From contig CAWBOV010000004.1 of NCBI GenBank assembly GCA_963790525.1, positions 62,001-126,000 on the forward strand: DNA of 64,000 bases, given 5' to 3'. Below, piece by piece: positions 52,512 to 61,388 of this stretch. Numbering within the stretch: the first letter of the stretch is position 1; each line of letters opens with the position of its first letter. A program made the position numbers and the translations under genes. The stretch is from CAWBOV01 sp963790525. GTDB taxonomy: Bacteria; Actinomycetota; Actinomycetes; Mycobacteriales; Jatrophihabitantaceae. Under the pieces are notes generated by a model that worked only from the letters and a program-made list of their open reading frames with translations, was not told the origin of the DNA and did no database searches.

Positions 52512-54079
52512 GCGCCGTGAGCGTCGTCGGCGCCAAGGTCTTCGCCGCCGGCGATGTCGCCTCGATCCCGGTGCCGCACCTGGCCTACCACGCCCTGTCG
52601 CCGATCCTGATCGTGCTGGTGGCCGCGCTGGTCGGCGTGCTGGTGGAGGCGTTCGCGCCCCGCGAGGCGCGCTACTACCTGCAGGTCGCGGTGACCCTCG
52701 GCGGCCTCGTCGCCGCGCTCGTCGCCGTCGGGTTGCTGCACAACACCTCGCTGCTGACGGCCCAGAACGCCATCGCCGTGGACGGTTTCACGCTGTTCCT
52801 GCAGGGCACGATCCTGGTACTGGCCATCTTCTCGGTGATGCTGATCGCCGAGCGCAGCATCGACACCGGCAGCGCCGTGGTCGCCCAGGCCGCCATCGTG
52901 GCCGGTTCCCCGGCCGACCGCCGCCTCATCACCAGCGAGCGGGTGCAGACGGAGATCTTCCCGCTCACCCTCTTCGCCGTGTCGGGCATGCTGATCTTCC
53001 CGGCGTCGAACAACCTGCTGCTCATGTTCGTAGCCCTCGAGGTGCTGTCCCTCCCGCTCTACCTGATGGCCGGGCTGGCCCGCCGCCGCCGCCTGCTCTC
53101 GCAGGAGGCCGCGGTCAAGTACTTCCTGCTCGGTGCCTTCGCCTCGGCGTTCTTCCTCTACGGCCTCGCCCTCCTGTACGGCTACGCGGGCACCGTGGAC
53201 CTGCCGGGGATCCTCGCCGTGGCCAACACCAAGTCCGACGCCACGCTGTACCTGGGCTTCGGCATGCTGATGGTCGGCCTGTTCTTCAAGGCGGGCATGG
53301 CGCCGTTCCACAGCTGGACGCCGGACGTCTACCAGGGATCGCCGACGCCGGTGACCGCCTTCATGGCCACCTGCACCAAGACGGCGGCCTTCGGGGCGAT
53401 CGCCCGGGTGCTCTACGTGGGCTTCTACGACACCCAGTGGAACTGGCGGCCGGTGATCTGGGGTGTCGCGATCGCGTCCATGGGCGTCGGCGCCGTGCTC
53501 GGCCTGACCCAGACCGACGTCAAGCGCATCCTGGCCTACTCCTCGATCGCCCACGCCGGCTTCCTGCTCGTCGGCCTGGTCGCGCTGGACAAGGACGGCC
53601 TGTCGAGCGTGCTGTTCTACCTGCTCGCCTACGGCTTCATGACGCTCGCCGGCTTCGGCCTGATCACCCTGGTCCGCGATGCGGACGGCGAGGCGACCCA
53701 TCTGTCGCAGTGGTCCGGGTTGGCCAAGAAGTCCCCGCTGGTGGCGACCGTGATGACGATCCTGCTGCTGGGCATGGCCGGCATCCCGCTGACCAGCGGG
53801 TTCACGAGCAAGTTCGTGGTCTTCCGGGCGGCCTATCACGTGGCCGGCCCGCTCGTGGTGATCGCACTGATCAGCTCCGCGGTGGCGGCGTTCTTCTACC
53901 TGCGCATCGTGGTGATGATGTTCTTCGCCGAACCGCCCGAGAACGCCCCGACCGTGGCGATCCCGTCCGCGTTCACCACCATCACGTTGACGGTCGGCAC
54001 CGCCGTCACCGTCATCCTGGGCATCATCCCCCAGCCGTTCCTCGACCTTGCGGCCAAGGCTGCGACACTTCGCGGGTGA
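52508..54079 (+). CDS. nuoN: NADH-quinone oxidoreductase subunit N
   Basis: A 523-residue antiporter-like subunit, intact. It starts with GTG 52508, overlapping the nuoM stop (GTGA). Recognisable parts are LLMFVALEVLSLPLYLMAGL (Glu), VGLFFKAGMAPFHSWTPDVYQGSPTPVTAFMATCTK (in blocks; Lys and His) and LTQTDVKRILAYSSIAHAGF. The C-terminus ends IIPQPFLDLAAKAATLRG. Its stop overlaps the GTG start of the polyprenyl synthase gene by 4 bp, so that gene is translated as part of the nuo operon. Confidence 0.96.
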   Translation: MSAVSVVGAKVFAAGDVASIPVPHLAYHALSPILIVLVAALVGVLVEAFAPREARYYLQVAVTLGGLVAALVAVGLLHNTSLLTAQNAIAVDGFTLFLQGTILVLAIFSVMLIAERSIDTGSAVVAQAAIVAGSPADRRLITSERVQTEIFPLTLFAVSGMLIFPASNNLLLMFVALEVLSLPLYLMAGLARRRRLLSQEAAVKYFLLGAFASAFFLYGLALLYGYAGTVDLPGILAVANTKSDATLYLGFGMLMVGLFFKAGMAPFHSWTPDVYQGSPTPVTAFMATCTKTAAFGAIARVLYVGFYDTQWNWRPVIWGVAIASMGVGAVLGLTQTDVKRILAYSSIAHAGFLLVGLVALDKDGLSSVLFYLLAYGFMTLAGFGLITLVRDADGEATHLSQWSGLAKKSPLVATVMTILLLGMAGIPLTSGFTSKFVVFRAAYHVAGPLVVIALISSAVAAFFYLRIVVMMFFAEPPENAPTVAIPSAFTTITLTVGTAVTVILGIIPQPFLDLAAKAATLRG

Positions 54080-55077
54080 CATCGTCCAGCTTGGGGCTCG
54101 AATTCGATGACGGCGAGCTCGAGAAATCCGTCCGCGACGGGGTCGCGGCGGTCGAGTCCGCGCTGACCGAGGCCTGCCGTGCCGACGATGCGTTCGTCTC
54201 GGTCGTGGCAGGGCATCTCGTCAGCGCCGGCGGGAAGCGGTTCCGGCCCTTCCTGGCCATGCTGGCGGCCCACTTCGGCGACCCGAACGCCTTCGGGGTG
54301 GTGCAGTCCGCGGTCGTCATCGAGCTGACCCACCTGGCCACGCTCTATCACGACGACGTGATGGACGAGGCCGCGGTGCGCCGGGGTGCTCCGTCGGCGA
54401 ACTCGCGCTGGGACAACGCCATCGCCATCCTGACCGGCGACTTCCTGTTCTCCCGGGCGTCCAGCATCCTCGCCGAGCTCGGGCCGGAAGCAGTGAAGAT
54501 CCAGGCCGCGACGTTCGAGCGCCTCGTCATCGGCCAGATCCGCGAGACGGTCGGCCCCGCCGAGGGCGTGGACCCCATCGACCACTACCTGGACGTCCTC
54601 GCCGGCAAGACCGGATCGCTGATCGCGGCGGCCGCCCAGTTCGGGGCGATGTTCGCCGGGGCGGAGCCGGAGGTGGTCGACGTGCTGCGCCGCTTCGGCG
54701 AGGAGATCGGCGTGGCGTTCCAGCTCTCCGACGACATCCTCGACATCGTGGTGGAGTCCAGAGCCTCGGGGAAGACGCCGGGGACGGACCTGCGCGAGGG
54801 CATCGCCACCCTGCCCGCGCTGTACGCCCTGCGCGACGACGCCAGTGATGCCGACACCGTGCGCCTGCGCGAGCTCGTCGCCGAGCCGATCTCCGACGAC
54901 GGCGAGGTGCTCGAGGCGCTGCGGCTGCTGCGCACGTCCGCGGCACTGGAACGGGCCCGTGCCACGACCCGCGACTACGCCGACCGGGCTCGGGATCTGC
55001 TGCCGCTGCTCCCGGACGTGCCGGCCCGTGACGCGCTGGCCGCGCTCGTCGAGCTGACGGTCAACCGCACGCGCTGA
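54076..55077 (+). CDS. Long-chain polyprenyl diphosphate synthase
   Basis: A trans-isoprenyl diphosphate synthase of 333 residues that builds the side chain, most likely of menaquinone. Motifs are GGKRFRPFL, the first Asp-rich motif LYHDDVMDEAAVRRGAPS, GDFLFSRAS, LAGKTGSLIAAA and the second Asp-rich motif FQLSDDILDIV. The residues before DDxxD are small, as in long-chain enzymes. The GTG start at 54076 overlaps the nuoN stop (GTGA). Together with the MenJ-like gene before nuoA it links quinone synthesis with complex I. In mycobacteria the homologue GrcC1 lies near menJ, which supports the assignment. Confidence 0.92.
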   Translation: MTSSSLGLEFDDGELEKSVRDGVAAVESALTEACRADDAFVSVVAGHLVSAGGKRFRPFLAMLAAHFGDPNAFGVVQSAVVIELTHLATLYHDDVMDEAAVRRGAPSANSRWDNAIAILTGDFLFSRASSILAELGPEAVKIQAATFERLVIGQIRETVGPAEGVDPIDHYLDVLAGKTGSLIAAAAQFGAMFAGAEPEVVDVLRRFGEEIGVAFQLSDDILDIVVESRASGKTPGTDLREGIATLPALYALRDDASDADTVRLRELVAEPISDDGEVLEALRLLRTSAALERARATTRDYADRARDLLPLLPDVPARDALAALVELTVNRTR

Positions 55078-55080
55078 CGC

Positions 55081-56022
55081 TCAGACGGGCTCGTGCGCGG
55101 CCGCGAGCACCTCTGCCCGCTGCCGCCGTGGGGTGCGCAGCGCGTCCACGCTGAGGATCACCAGCGCCACCCACACGAGGCCGAAGCCGGCGAACTCCGC
55201 GGGCGGGAACGGCTCGTGCTCGATCCCGACGCCGACCGCGAACTGCAGCACGGGAGCGAGGTACTGCAGCAGGCCGATCACCGTCAGCGGCAGGCGCCGG
55301 GCCGCCGAGCCGAAGAACAGCAGCGGGACGGCCGTGATCACGCCGGTGCCGGCCAGCAGGACCGCGTGGCCGGCGCCGTGCGAGGCCACGGTGAGCGAGC
55401 CCTGGGCCCCCAGCACGCCGAGCACGAGCATCGCGGGCACGGCCATGAACCCCGTCTCGATGGCGAGGGACGGCACGGCGCCGACGGAGACGCGCTTCTT
55501 CAGGAAGCCGTAGATCCCGAACGAGAACGCCAGCGTCAGCGCGATCCACGGCGGGCGCCCGTAGTCGACGGTGATCACCACGATGGCGACGGCTGCGACG
55601 CCGACCGCGATCCACTGCACCCTTCTCAGCCGCTCGTGCAGGACCACGACCCCCAGCACGATCGTGAACAGGGGATTGATGAAGTAGCCGAGGCTGGTCT
55701 CCAGGATGTGGTGGGAGTTCACGCCCCAGATGTAGACGCCCCAGTTCACCGACACGAACGCCGCCGCGACCGCGAGCCGCCAGCGCTGCCCCGGCGAGGC
55801 CAGGATGACCCCGACCTCGCGCCAGCCGTGCGTGACCTGCAGCAGCACGGCCACGACGACCAGCGAGCAGAGCATGCGCAGCGCGAGGATCTCCAACGCG
55901 TCGGCGGGTTCGAGGAGCGGCCAGTACAGGGGGAACAGCCCCCACAGGCCGTACGCGGCCAGTCCGTAGATCAGGCCGCGCCGGTGATCGGCGGCGGCGT
56001 GGGCTGTGCGGTCGCCGGTCAT
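55081..56022 (-). CDS. rarD: RarD-type EamA permease
   Basis: A 313-residue membrane protein with ten predicted helices, of the RarD branch of the drug/metabolite transporter superfamily. Typical RarD features are GLIYGLAAYGLWGLFPLYWPLL near the N-terminus, VNWGVYIWGVNSHHILETSLGYFINPLF and IYGFLKKRV, and LQYLAPVLQF near the end. The substrate is not known. The ATG at 56022 was preferred over one 19 codons upstream because the membrane domain starts soon after. It is convergent with the polyprenyl synthase; the two stops are only 3 bp apart. Confidence 0.9.
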   Translation of the reverse strand: MTGDRTAHAAADHRRGLIYGLAAYGLWGLFPLYWPLLEPADALEILALRMLCSLVVVAVLLQVTHGWREVGVILASPGQRWRLAVAAAFVSVNWGVYIWGVNSHHILETSLGYFINPLFTIVLGVVVLHERLRRVQWIAVGVAAVAIVVITVDYGRPPWIALTLAFSFGIYGFLKKRVSVGAVPSLAIETGFMAVPAMLVLGVLGAQGSLTVASHGAGHAVLLAGTGVITAVPLLFFGSAARRLPLTVIGLLQYLAPVLQFAVGVGIEHEPFPPAEFAGFGLVWVALVILSVDALRTPRRQRAEVLAAAHEPV

Positions 56023-56200
56023 GGGTCCAGTCTGCCGAACGCCACCGACCCGTTTCGCGGCGGGCCGGTGGTCGGTCAAGGGGTCAGGGTGACGACCACG
56101 ACCACGTCGCCGTAGGGCGGGGTGGTCCGGCCGAGGTGGGCGATCGCGTTCATCAACCGGGAGACTCCCGTCACACGGGCCACCGTCGAAGCGGACGGCC

Positions 56201-57223
56201 TCAGGCGATGGTCCACGTGTCGGCGCCGCGGAGCATGCGCTGCAGGTCGGCGTCCTCGCCGCCCTTCGCGGTCCGGGCCTCCTCCAGCTGGTCGGCCATC
56301 ATCGTGTCGTAGACGGGCCGGCTCACGTCGCGCAGCACGCCCATGGGGGAGTACCGCACGTCGATGGCCTGCAGCCGCGACAGCGCGAAGGCGTAGCTCG
56401 GATCCTCGGCGTGAGCGTCGTGCACGACGACCCGTGGGTCGCCCTCGGCGACGTCGTGGGCGATGGAGAGCGCGCCGTTGCCGTCGCGCACCACGGCGGT
56501 GCTGTTGTCCGAGCCGAACCGGATCGGCTGACCGTGCTCGAGGTTGATGAACCAGTCGCCGCGGGTCTCCGGATCCTTGATCGAGTCGAAGGCACCGTCG
56601 TTGAAGATGTTGCAGTTCTGGTAGATCTCGACCAGCGACGTCCCCTGGTGTGCGGTGGCCGCGCGCAGCACCGACGTGAGGTGCTTGCGGTCGGAGTCCA
56701 GCGAGCGCCCCACGAAGGTCGCCTCCGCGCCGATGGCCAGCGACACCGGGTTGAACGGCGCGTCGACCGAGCCGTACGGCGACGACTTGGTGATCTTGCC
56801 CAGCTCGGACGTGGGGGAGTACTGCCCCTTGGTCAGCCCGTAGATCCGGTTGTTGAACAGCAGAATGGTGAGGTTGACGTTGCGGCGCAGGGCGTGGATC
56901 AGGTGGTTGCCGCCGATCGACAGCGCGTCGCCGTCGCCGGTGACGACGAAGACCTTGAGGTCCGGTCGCGAGGTCGACAACCCCGTCGCGATGGCCGGTG
57001 CGCGGCCGTGGATGGAGTGCATCCCGTAGGTGTTCATGTAGTACGGGAACCGGCTCGAGCAGCCGATCCCGGACACGAACACGGTGTCCTCCCGGGCGAT
57101 GTTCAGCTCGGGCAGGAAGGACTGGACCGCGGCGAGGATGGCGTAGTCACCGCAACCGGGGCACCAGCGGACCTCCTGGTCGGTCTTGAAGTCCTTGGCC
57201 TTCAGGCCCAGATCACTGGTCAT
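56201..57223 (-). CDS. korB: 2-oxoacid:ferredoxin oxidoreductase beta subunit (KorB)
   Basis: The thiamine-diphosphate subunit of 2-oxoglutarate:ferredoxin oxidoreductase, 340 residues. VRWCPGCGDYAILAAVQ has the cluster Cys pair, and SGIGCSSRFPYYMNTYGMHSIHGRAPAIATG (in blocks) contains a further Cys. The thiamine site is VVTGDGDALSIGGNHLIHALRRN, followed by LLFNNRIYGLTKGQYSPTS. The ATG at 57223 has GGAG upstream. A TTG at 57232 is an alternative. The gene overlaps korA by 11 bp. It runs a CoA-dependent oxidative decarboxylation that replaces or supplements the 2-oxoglutarate dehydrogenase complex and reduces ferredoxin. Confidence 0.94.
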   Translation of the reverse strand: MTSDLGLKAKDFKTDQEVRWCPGCGDYAILAAVQSFLPELNIAREDTVFVSGIGCSSRFPYYMNTYGMHSIHGRAPAIATGLSTSRPDLKVFVVTGDGDALSIGGNHLIHALRRNVNLTILLFNNRIYGLTKGQYSPTSELGKITKSSPYGSVDAPFNPVSLAIGAEATFVGRSLDSDRKHLTSVLRAATAHQGTSLVEIYQNCNIFNDGAFDSIKDPETRGDWFINLEHGQPIRFGSDNSTAVVRDGNGALSIAHDVAEGDPRVVVHDAHAEDPSYAFALSRLQAIDVRYSPMGVLRDVSRPVYDTMMADQLEEARTAKGGEDADLQRMLRGADTWTIA

Positions 57224-59069
57224 GGCTGACAACTCCTTGGAGCATCTCGGCCAGGTCAGCGGCGCGGAAGGGCATCCCGCGGACCTGGGTCACGCTGATC
57301 ACATCGACGAGGTACCTGCCGCGCAGCAGCAGCGCGAGCTGACCCAGGTTCATCTCCGGCACCACGACCTTGTCGTAGGCGGCCAGCACCGAACCGAGGT
57401 TGGCAGGGAACGGGTTGAGGTGGCGCAGGTGCGCGCTGGCGATCGAGTACCCGGCGCGCCGGACCCGCCGCACCGCCGCCCCGATCGGCCCGTAGGTCGA
57501 GCCCCAGCCCAGCACGAGCACGCGGGCCGTGCCGTCGGCGTCGTCGACGACGAGGTCCGGAACCGCGATGCCGTCGATCTTGGCCTGGCGGGTGCGCACC
57601 ATGAAGTCGTGGTTGTCGGGATCGTAGGAGATGTTGCCCGTGCGGTCGGCCTTCTCGATGCCGCCGATCCGGTGCTGCAGGTTCGGCGTGCCGGGAACGG
57701 CCCACGGCCGGGCCAGCGTCTCGGGGTCGCGCAGGTAGGGCAGGAAGACCCCCTCCTCCGCGCCGGTGCCGTTGGGCTCGGTCGCGAACTCCACGCTCAG
57801 GTCCGGCAGCGCGGTGAGCTCGGGGATGCGCCAGGGCTCGGAACCGTTGGCGATGTAGCCGTCCGACAGCAGGAAGACCGGGGTGCGGTAGGTGGTGGCG
57901 ATCCGGACGGCTTCGAGCGCGGCGTCGAAGCAGTCACCCGGTGACTGCGGTGCCACGATCGCGACCGGCGACTCGCCGTTGCGGCCGAACATCACCTGCA
58001 GCAGGTCCGACTGCTCGGTCTTCGTCGGCAGGCCGGTGGACGGCCCACCGCGCTGCACGTCGACCACGACCAGCGGCAGCTCCAGCGACACCGCGAGCCC
58101 GATCGTCTCCGACTTCAGCGAGATGCCCGGTCCCGAGGAGGTGGTGACCCCCAGGGCCCCGCCGAAGGAGGCGCCGAGAGCTGCGCCCACCCCCGCGATC
58201 TCGTCCTCGGCCTGGAAGGTGCGGACGCCGAACTCCTTGTGCTTGCTCAGCTCGTGCAGGATGTCACTCGCCGGCGTGATGGGGTACGCGCCCAGGAACA
58301 GCGGCAATCCGGCCCGCCGCGCCGCCGCGATCAACCCGTAGGACAGGGCGAGGTTGCCCGAGATGTTGCGGTAGGTGCCCGCCGCCAGCGGTGCCGGTTT
58401 GATCTCGTAGGAGACGGCGAAGGCCTCCGTCGTCTCGCCGTAGTTCCACCCCGCGTTGAAGGCGGTGATGTTGGCCTCGGCGATGGCGATGTTCTTGGCG
58501 AACTTCGCGCGCAGGAAGGCCAGCGTCCCCTCGACCGGCCGGGAGTACATCCACGACAGCAGACCGAGCGCGAACATGTTCTTGGAGCGCCCGGCGTCCT
58601 TGCGGGACAGGTCGGTGTCGGCGAGCGCGTCGAGGGTGAGCTTGGTCAGATCGAGGGCGTGGACGTTGAAACCGTCCAGCGTCCCGTCGGTGATCGGATC
58701 GGAGCTCCACCCGATCCGGGCCAGTGCCCGCGGCGCGAAGTCGTGGGTGTCCACGATGATCGTGGCGTCCTTGGGCAGGTCGCCGAGGTTGGCCTTCAGC
58801 GCCGCCGGGTTCATGGCCACCAGCACGTCGGGGCGGTCGCCCGGTGTCAGGATGTCGTGGTCGGCGAAGTGCAACTGGAACGACGACACTCCCGCCAGCG
58901 TGCCGGCAGGTGCCCGGATCTCGGCCGGGAAGTTGGGCTGCGTCGACAGGTCGTTGCCGAAGTTCGCGGTCTCCTGGGTGAAGCGGTCACCCGTCAACTG
59001 CATGCCGTCACCCGAATCGCCCGCGATCCGGATAACCACCCGATCCAACTGCTGAACATCCTTGGACAT
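57213..59069 (-). CDS. korA: 2-oxoacid:ferredoxin oxidoreductase alpha subunit (KorA)
   Basis: A 618-residue fused gamma-alpha subunit. The N-terminal gamma domain (about 10-190) starts RVVIRIAGDSGDGMQLTGDRF. The alpha domain begins with ISGNLALSYGLIAAARRAG and contains FLGAYPITPASDILHELSKH, the family signature for the CoA/thiamine region, and QAEDEIAGVGAALGASFGGALGVTTSSGPG. The ATG at 59069 (MSKDVQQL) is preceded by GAGG; longer frames upstream lack conservation. korA and korB are co-translated. The window shows no ferredoxin partner. Confidence 0.95.
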   Translation of the reverse strand: MSKDVQQLDRVVIRIAGDSGDGMQLTGDRFTQETANFGNDLSTQPNFPAEIRAPAGTLAGVSSFQLHFADHDILTPGDRPDVLVAMNPAALKANLGDLPKDATIIVDTHDFAPRALARIGWSSDPITDGTLDGFNVHALDLTKLTLDALADTDLSRKDAGRSKNMFALGLLSWMYSRPVEGTLAFLRAKFAKNIAIAEANITAFNAGWNYGETTEAFAVSYEIKPAPLAAGTYRNISGNLALSYGLIAAARRAGLPLFLGAYPITPASDILHELSKHKEFGVRTFQAEDEIAGVGAALGASFGGALGVTTSSGPGISLKSETIGLAVSLELPLVVVDVQRGGPSTGLPTKTEQSDLLQVMFGRNGESPVAIVAPQSPGDCFDAALEAVRIATTYRTPVFLLSDGYIANGSEPWRIPELTALPDLSVEFATEPNGTGAEEGVFLPYLRDPETLARPWAVPGTPNLQHRIGGIEKADRTGNISYDPDNHDFMVRTRQAKIDGIAVPDLVVDDADGTARVLVLGWGSTYGPIGAAVRRVRRAGYSIASAHLRHLNPFPANLGSVLAAYDKVVVPEMNLGQLALLLRGRYLVDVISVTQVRGMPFRAADLAEMLQGVVSHDQ

Positions 59070-59255
59070 GCCGGGACAGGCCTCCTCGAGCCACACAGAT
59101 GACGTCGTCGAACGCGTCGACGCACAAGAGTCCATGTTACGTACTGGGACGCGCAGGATTGCGTCTGCGTGGCGAAGTCGACACCACATCGGCGGTCCGG
59201 CGCAGCCTGTGGATAACTTCCGAGACAGATCGGACATTCTGCCTACGGTGGCGGC
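59070..59255 (+). promoter_or_regulatory. Divergent promoter region with a DnaA-box-like 9-mer
   Basis: This 186-bp gap separates korA (minus) from the WXG-like pair (plus). It contains TGTGGATAA (59208-59216), the reverse complement of the classical DnaA box TTATCCACA, and the palindrome-like TTACGTAC near 59138. There is one box only, so it is not an origin. Confidence 0.3.
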
Positions 59256-59522
59256 ATGCTGAGTGTGGACATAGCCGGGCTGGACGCCACCGGGCGTTGC
59301 CTGCGCAGCGTGGCCGACGGCCTCGACACCCGCGGTCGCGTCCTGGCCGAGCTGTTGGCTCCTGACGATCCCGTCGCCGCGGCGCTCCGCGGCATCGAAG
59401 GCGACTGGTCACGCCAGCGGCGGGCGATCGTCTCCTACCTCGCGGGCGTGGGGTCCGCCGCGATCGACGCCGCGGCGCTCTACGCCGAGATCGAACGCCG
59501 GCTGACCCGGGCGGCGCGATGA
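59256..59522 (+). CDS. Small helical protein, possible WXG100-like partner
   Basis: An 88-residue, mostly helical protein (LSVDIAGLDATGRCLRSVAD, IEGDWSRQRRAIVSYLAGVG, LYAEIERRLTRAAR). Size and helix-turn-helix layout are similar to WXG100/ESAT-6-like proteins but no clear WXG is seen. Its stop overlaps the start of the larger next gene (GATGA), so the two probably form a complex. Function unknown. Confidence 0.65.
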   Translation: MLSVDIAGLDATGRCLRSVADGLDTRGRVLAELLAPDDPVAAALRGIEGDWSRQRRAIVSYLAGVGSAAIDAAALYAEIERRLTRAAR

Positions 59523-60649
59523 CTGCGGCGCCCCTGGAGGTGCGCGCCGATGTCGCCGGCGCCGTCCGCGCCGGGCTGGAGCGGCCGGTGCCCGGGACCG
59601 ATCCCGCGCAGGTCCGCCGCGCGGCCGGCGAGCTCGCGGGTACGGCTGCGGCGTTGCGCGACCTGACGCATCGGGTCCGGTCGGTCACCGCCGACCCGTC
59701 GCTCTGGCTCGGGGATGCGGCGCGGGCCTTCGCCGAGATCGTGGCCGAGGCTCCGGCCCACCTCGACGCGGTGAGCGTGCGGTACGACGGGTGCGCGGCG
59801 ATCCTGCGCGGCTACGCCGACGACCTGGACCACACCACGGGGGCGATCCGGCAGGCTCGCGACGCCCTCCAGGAGGCATGGGACGCACGCTCGGTGCTGG
59901 CCCCCGACTCACCGTCGCTGCCCGCCGCCGATGCCACGTGCGCCGCTGCCTGTGCCCGGCTGCTGGCCGCGCACGCCCGGTGGTCGGAGGCCGCCCACCT
60001 GCGGGCGCGGCAGTTGCGCGCGCTCGACCGGCACGACCCGTTGCGCAACCCGCACGGCTGGCATGCCTTCGTCGACTCGGCCTCGCATGTGCTCGGTGAG
60101 CTGTCCGCCGTCACCGGGGATCTCGGCCTGCTCGCCATCGTCGTGTGCCCGGCGGCTGCTCCGCTGCTGTTCGCGGCCTCCGCGGCGCTGTCGGCGACCA
60201 CCCTGGCCCTGGACGTGGAGCGGGCGGTGCAGTTCCGTGAATCCGTCTCCGCGGCCACCATCACCGAGGACGTGGTGGGCGCCGTCCCCGCGTCGGCCTT
60301 CGGCAAGGCCGCGGTCACCGGCACCCGCGCGCTCACCCGCGCCGACGGCGTGCTGCGCCCGGGCGTCGCCGCCGCCACCGCGATGGCGGGCGCTGTGGGC
60401 GAATCGGTCCGCGGGACGTGGCAGGCCGCGACGGTGTCCGCGCGGGAACTCGGCGCCGTCGGGGTCCGCGGCGCGTTCGGCCAGGCGTTCAGCGGCCGGT
60501 CGGTGCGCGCCGCACTCACCGCGTGGGAGGACGTCGGGACGGCCGGATTCACCGCGGTCACCGGGCGCAGTCCCGCCGCGTCCGCCGTCGGGGGCGGCAC
60601 GTCCGGAGGGTCCCGGGCGGGCATGGTGGCCTCGGACCCACCGACGTGA
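59519..60649 (+). CDS. WXG-like helical protein with hydrophobic segment
   Basis: A 376-residue protein. The N-terminal half (about 1-170) is helical, with LTHRVRSVTADPSLWLGDAARAFAEI resembling a WXG100-type turn followed by coiled helices. A hydrophobic segment follows (about 200-230, LGLLAIVVCPAAAPLLFAASAALSATTL), as in the long N-terminal domains of type VII-type secreted or polymorphic toxin proteins. No nuclease or other toxin domain is visible in the remaining 130 residues, which are Ala/Gly-rich. It is coded with the 88-residue partner. The effector interpretation is speculative. Confidence 0.65.
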   Translation: MTAAPLEVRADVAGAVRAGLERPVPGTDPAQVRRAAGELAGTAAALRDLTHRVRSVTADPSLWLGDAARAFAEIVAEAPAHLDAVSVRYDGCAAILRGYADDLDHTTGAIRQARDALQEAWDARSVLAPDSPSLPAADATCAAACARLLAAHARWSEAAHLRARQLRALDRHDPLRNPHGWHAFVDSASHVLGELSAVTGDLGLLAIVVCPAAAPLLFAASAALSATTLALDVERAVQFRESVSAATITEDVVGAVPASAFGKAAVTGTRALTRADGVLRPGVAAATAMAGAVGESVRGTWQAATVSARELGAVGVRGAFGQAFSGRSVRAALTAWEDVGTAGFTAVTGRSPAASAVGGGTSGGSRAGMVASDPPT

Positions 60650-60998
60650 GCGCGCATCGGTTCGTGAATGTCCCGTGCACGCGAAACTGTTTGTATACCG
60701 GTCTTGGTGCATTTCGCCGCAAACGAGAAAAGGCGCCGAGCCCGCGGGCGGGCGGCCGACGCCATCACTTTTCGAAAAGGGACATCGACATGTCCGTATC
60801 ACCCGAAAGGTAAACCTGTAAATGCGAATCGATGAGGGAATTTCCCGTCGAGCGCGTCACAAAGCAACAGCGCCGGCGTCCTATCGATAGCCGACGACGA
60901 AGCGGGACTCACCGGGAACGCGTTGTCGTCGGCGGAGTCAGAACGTGGGACATCCACCCGCGTTCCCGTCGGGGATGTGTCCAGAGCCAGGGGAGACC
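60650..60998 (+). promoter_or_regulatory. 349-bp intergenic region, low GC with two palindromes
   Basis: The region is unusually AT-rich in its centre (about 60680-60850). It contains the perfect palindrome CTTTTCGAAAAG (near 60769-60780) and CTATCGATAG (near 60881-60890). A tiny frame (MSVSPER, about 60790-60813) has AAAAGGGA upstream and could be a leader peptide. No longer coding sequence is convincing. It may contain the promoter of the following 129-residue gene. Confidence 0.35.
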
Positions 60999-61388
60999 AT
61001 GTCGATCGATCTCACGTTGCCGGCCTTCGAGCTCGACTGCCGCCAGTGGCTGGTGGCCAGCGCCGCCGAGGGTGACCTCGGCACCGAGTCCGACGGCGGG
61101 CCCGTCCTGGCCGTGCTGAGCACCGCGATCGTCACCGAGCGCTCGCTCCGCTCCGCCACCGTCGTGCTGAGCATCGGGCTGCTGGACGAGCCGGCAGAGG
61201 AGACCCTGGACGGCGCGGAGCGCTGCCTGTCGGACGTGCACTGGCTGGACGGCCACGCCCAGTTCGTCGTCCCGGCACCGTCGGGGAACCTCGCGGTGAT
61301 GGCCGAGTTCAGTTCCGACCCGAATCCGGACCCCGAGCTGGTCGACCGGTGCTACGACCTCGTCGAGTCGTTCCGCTGGGCCTGCTGA
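60999..61388 (+). CDS. Hypothetical protein of 129 residues
   Basis: I do not recognise this protein. It is acidic and soluble, with alternating strands and helices: LTLPAFELDCRQWLVAS, VLAVLSTAIVTERSLRSATVVLSIGLL, HAQFVVPAPSGNLAVMAEF and a C-terminal helix VDRCYDLVESFRWAC. The pattern resembles proteins found near ESX/WXG gene clusters of actinobacteria, but there is no clear family match. The ATG at 60999 is supported by GGGGAG 5 bp upstream. Its 3' end overlaps the convergent carbonic anhydrase by 37 bp. Confidence 0.65.
   Translation: MSIDLTLPAFELDCRQWLVASAAEGDLGTESDGGPVLAVLSTAIVTERSLRSATVVLSIGLLDEPAEETLDGAERCLSDVHWLDGHAQFVVPAPSGNLAVMAEFSSDPNPDPELVDRCYDLVESFRWAC

Noticed and set aside
56076..56174. 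Minus-strand 32-codon frame downstream of korB (VTGVSRLMNAIAHLGR start, ending VVVVVTLTP)
   Set aside because: Weak start context, no family recognised, and too short to separate from chance; it could be a gene remnant.
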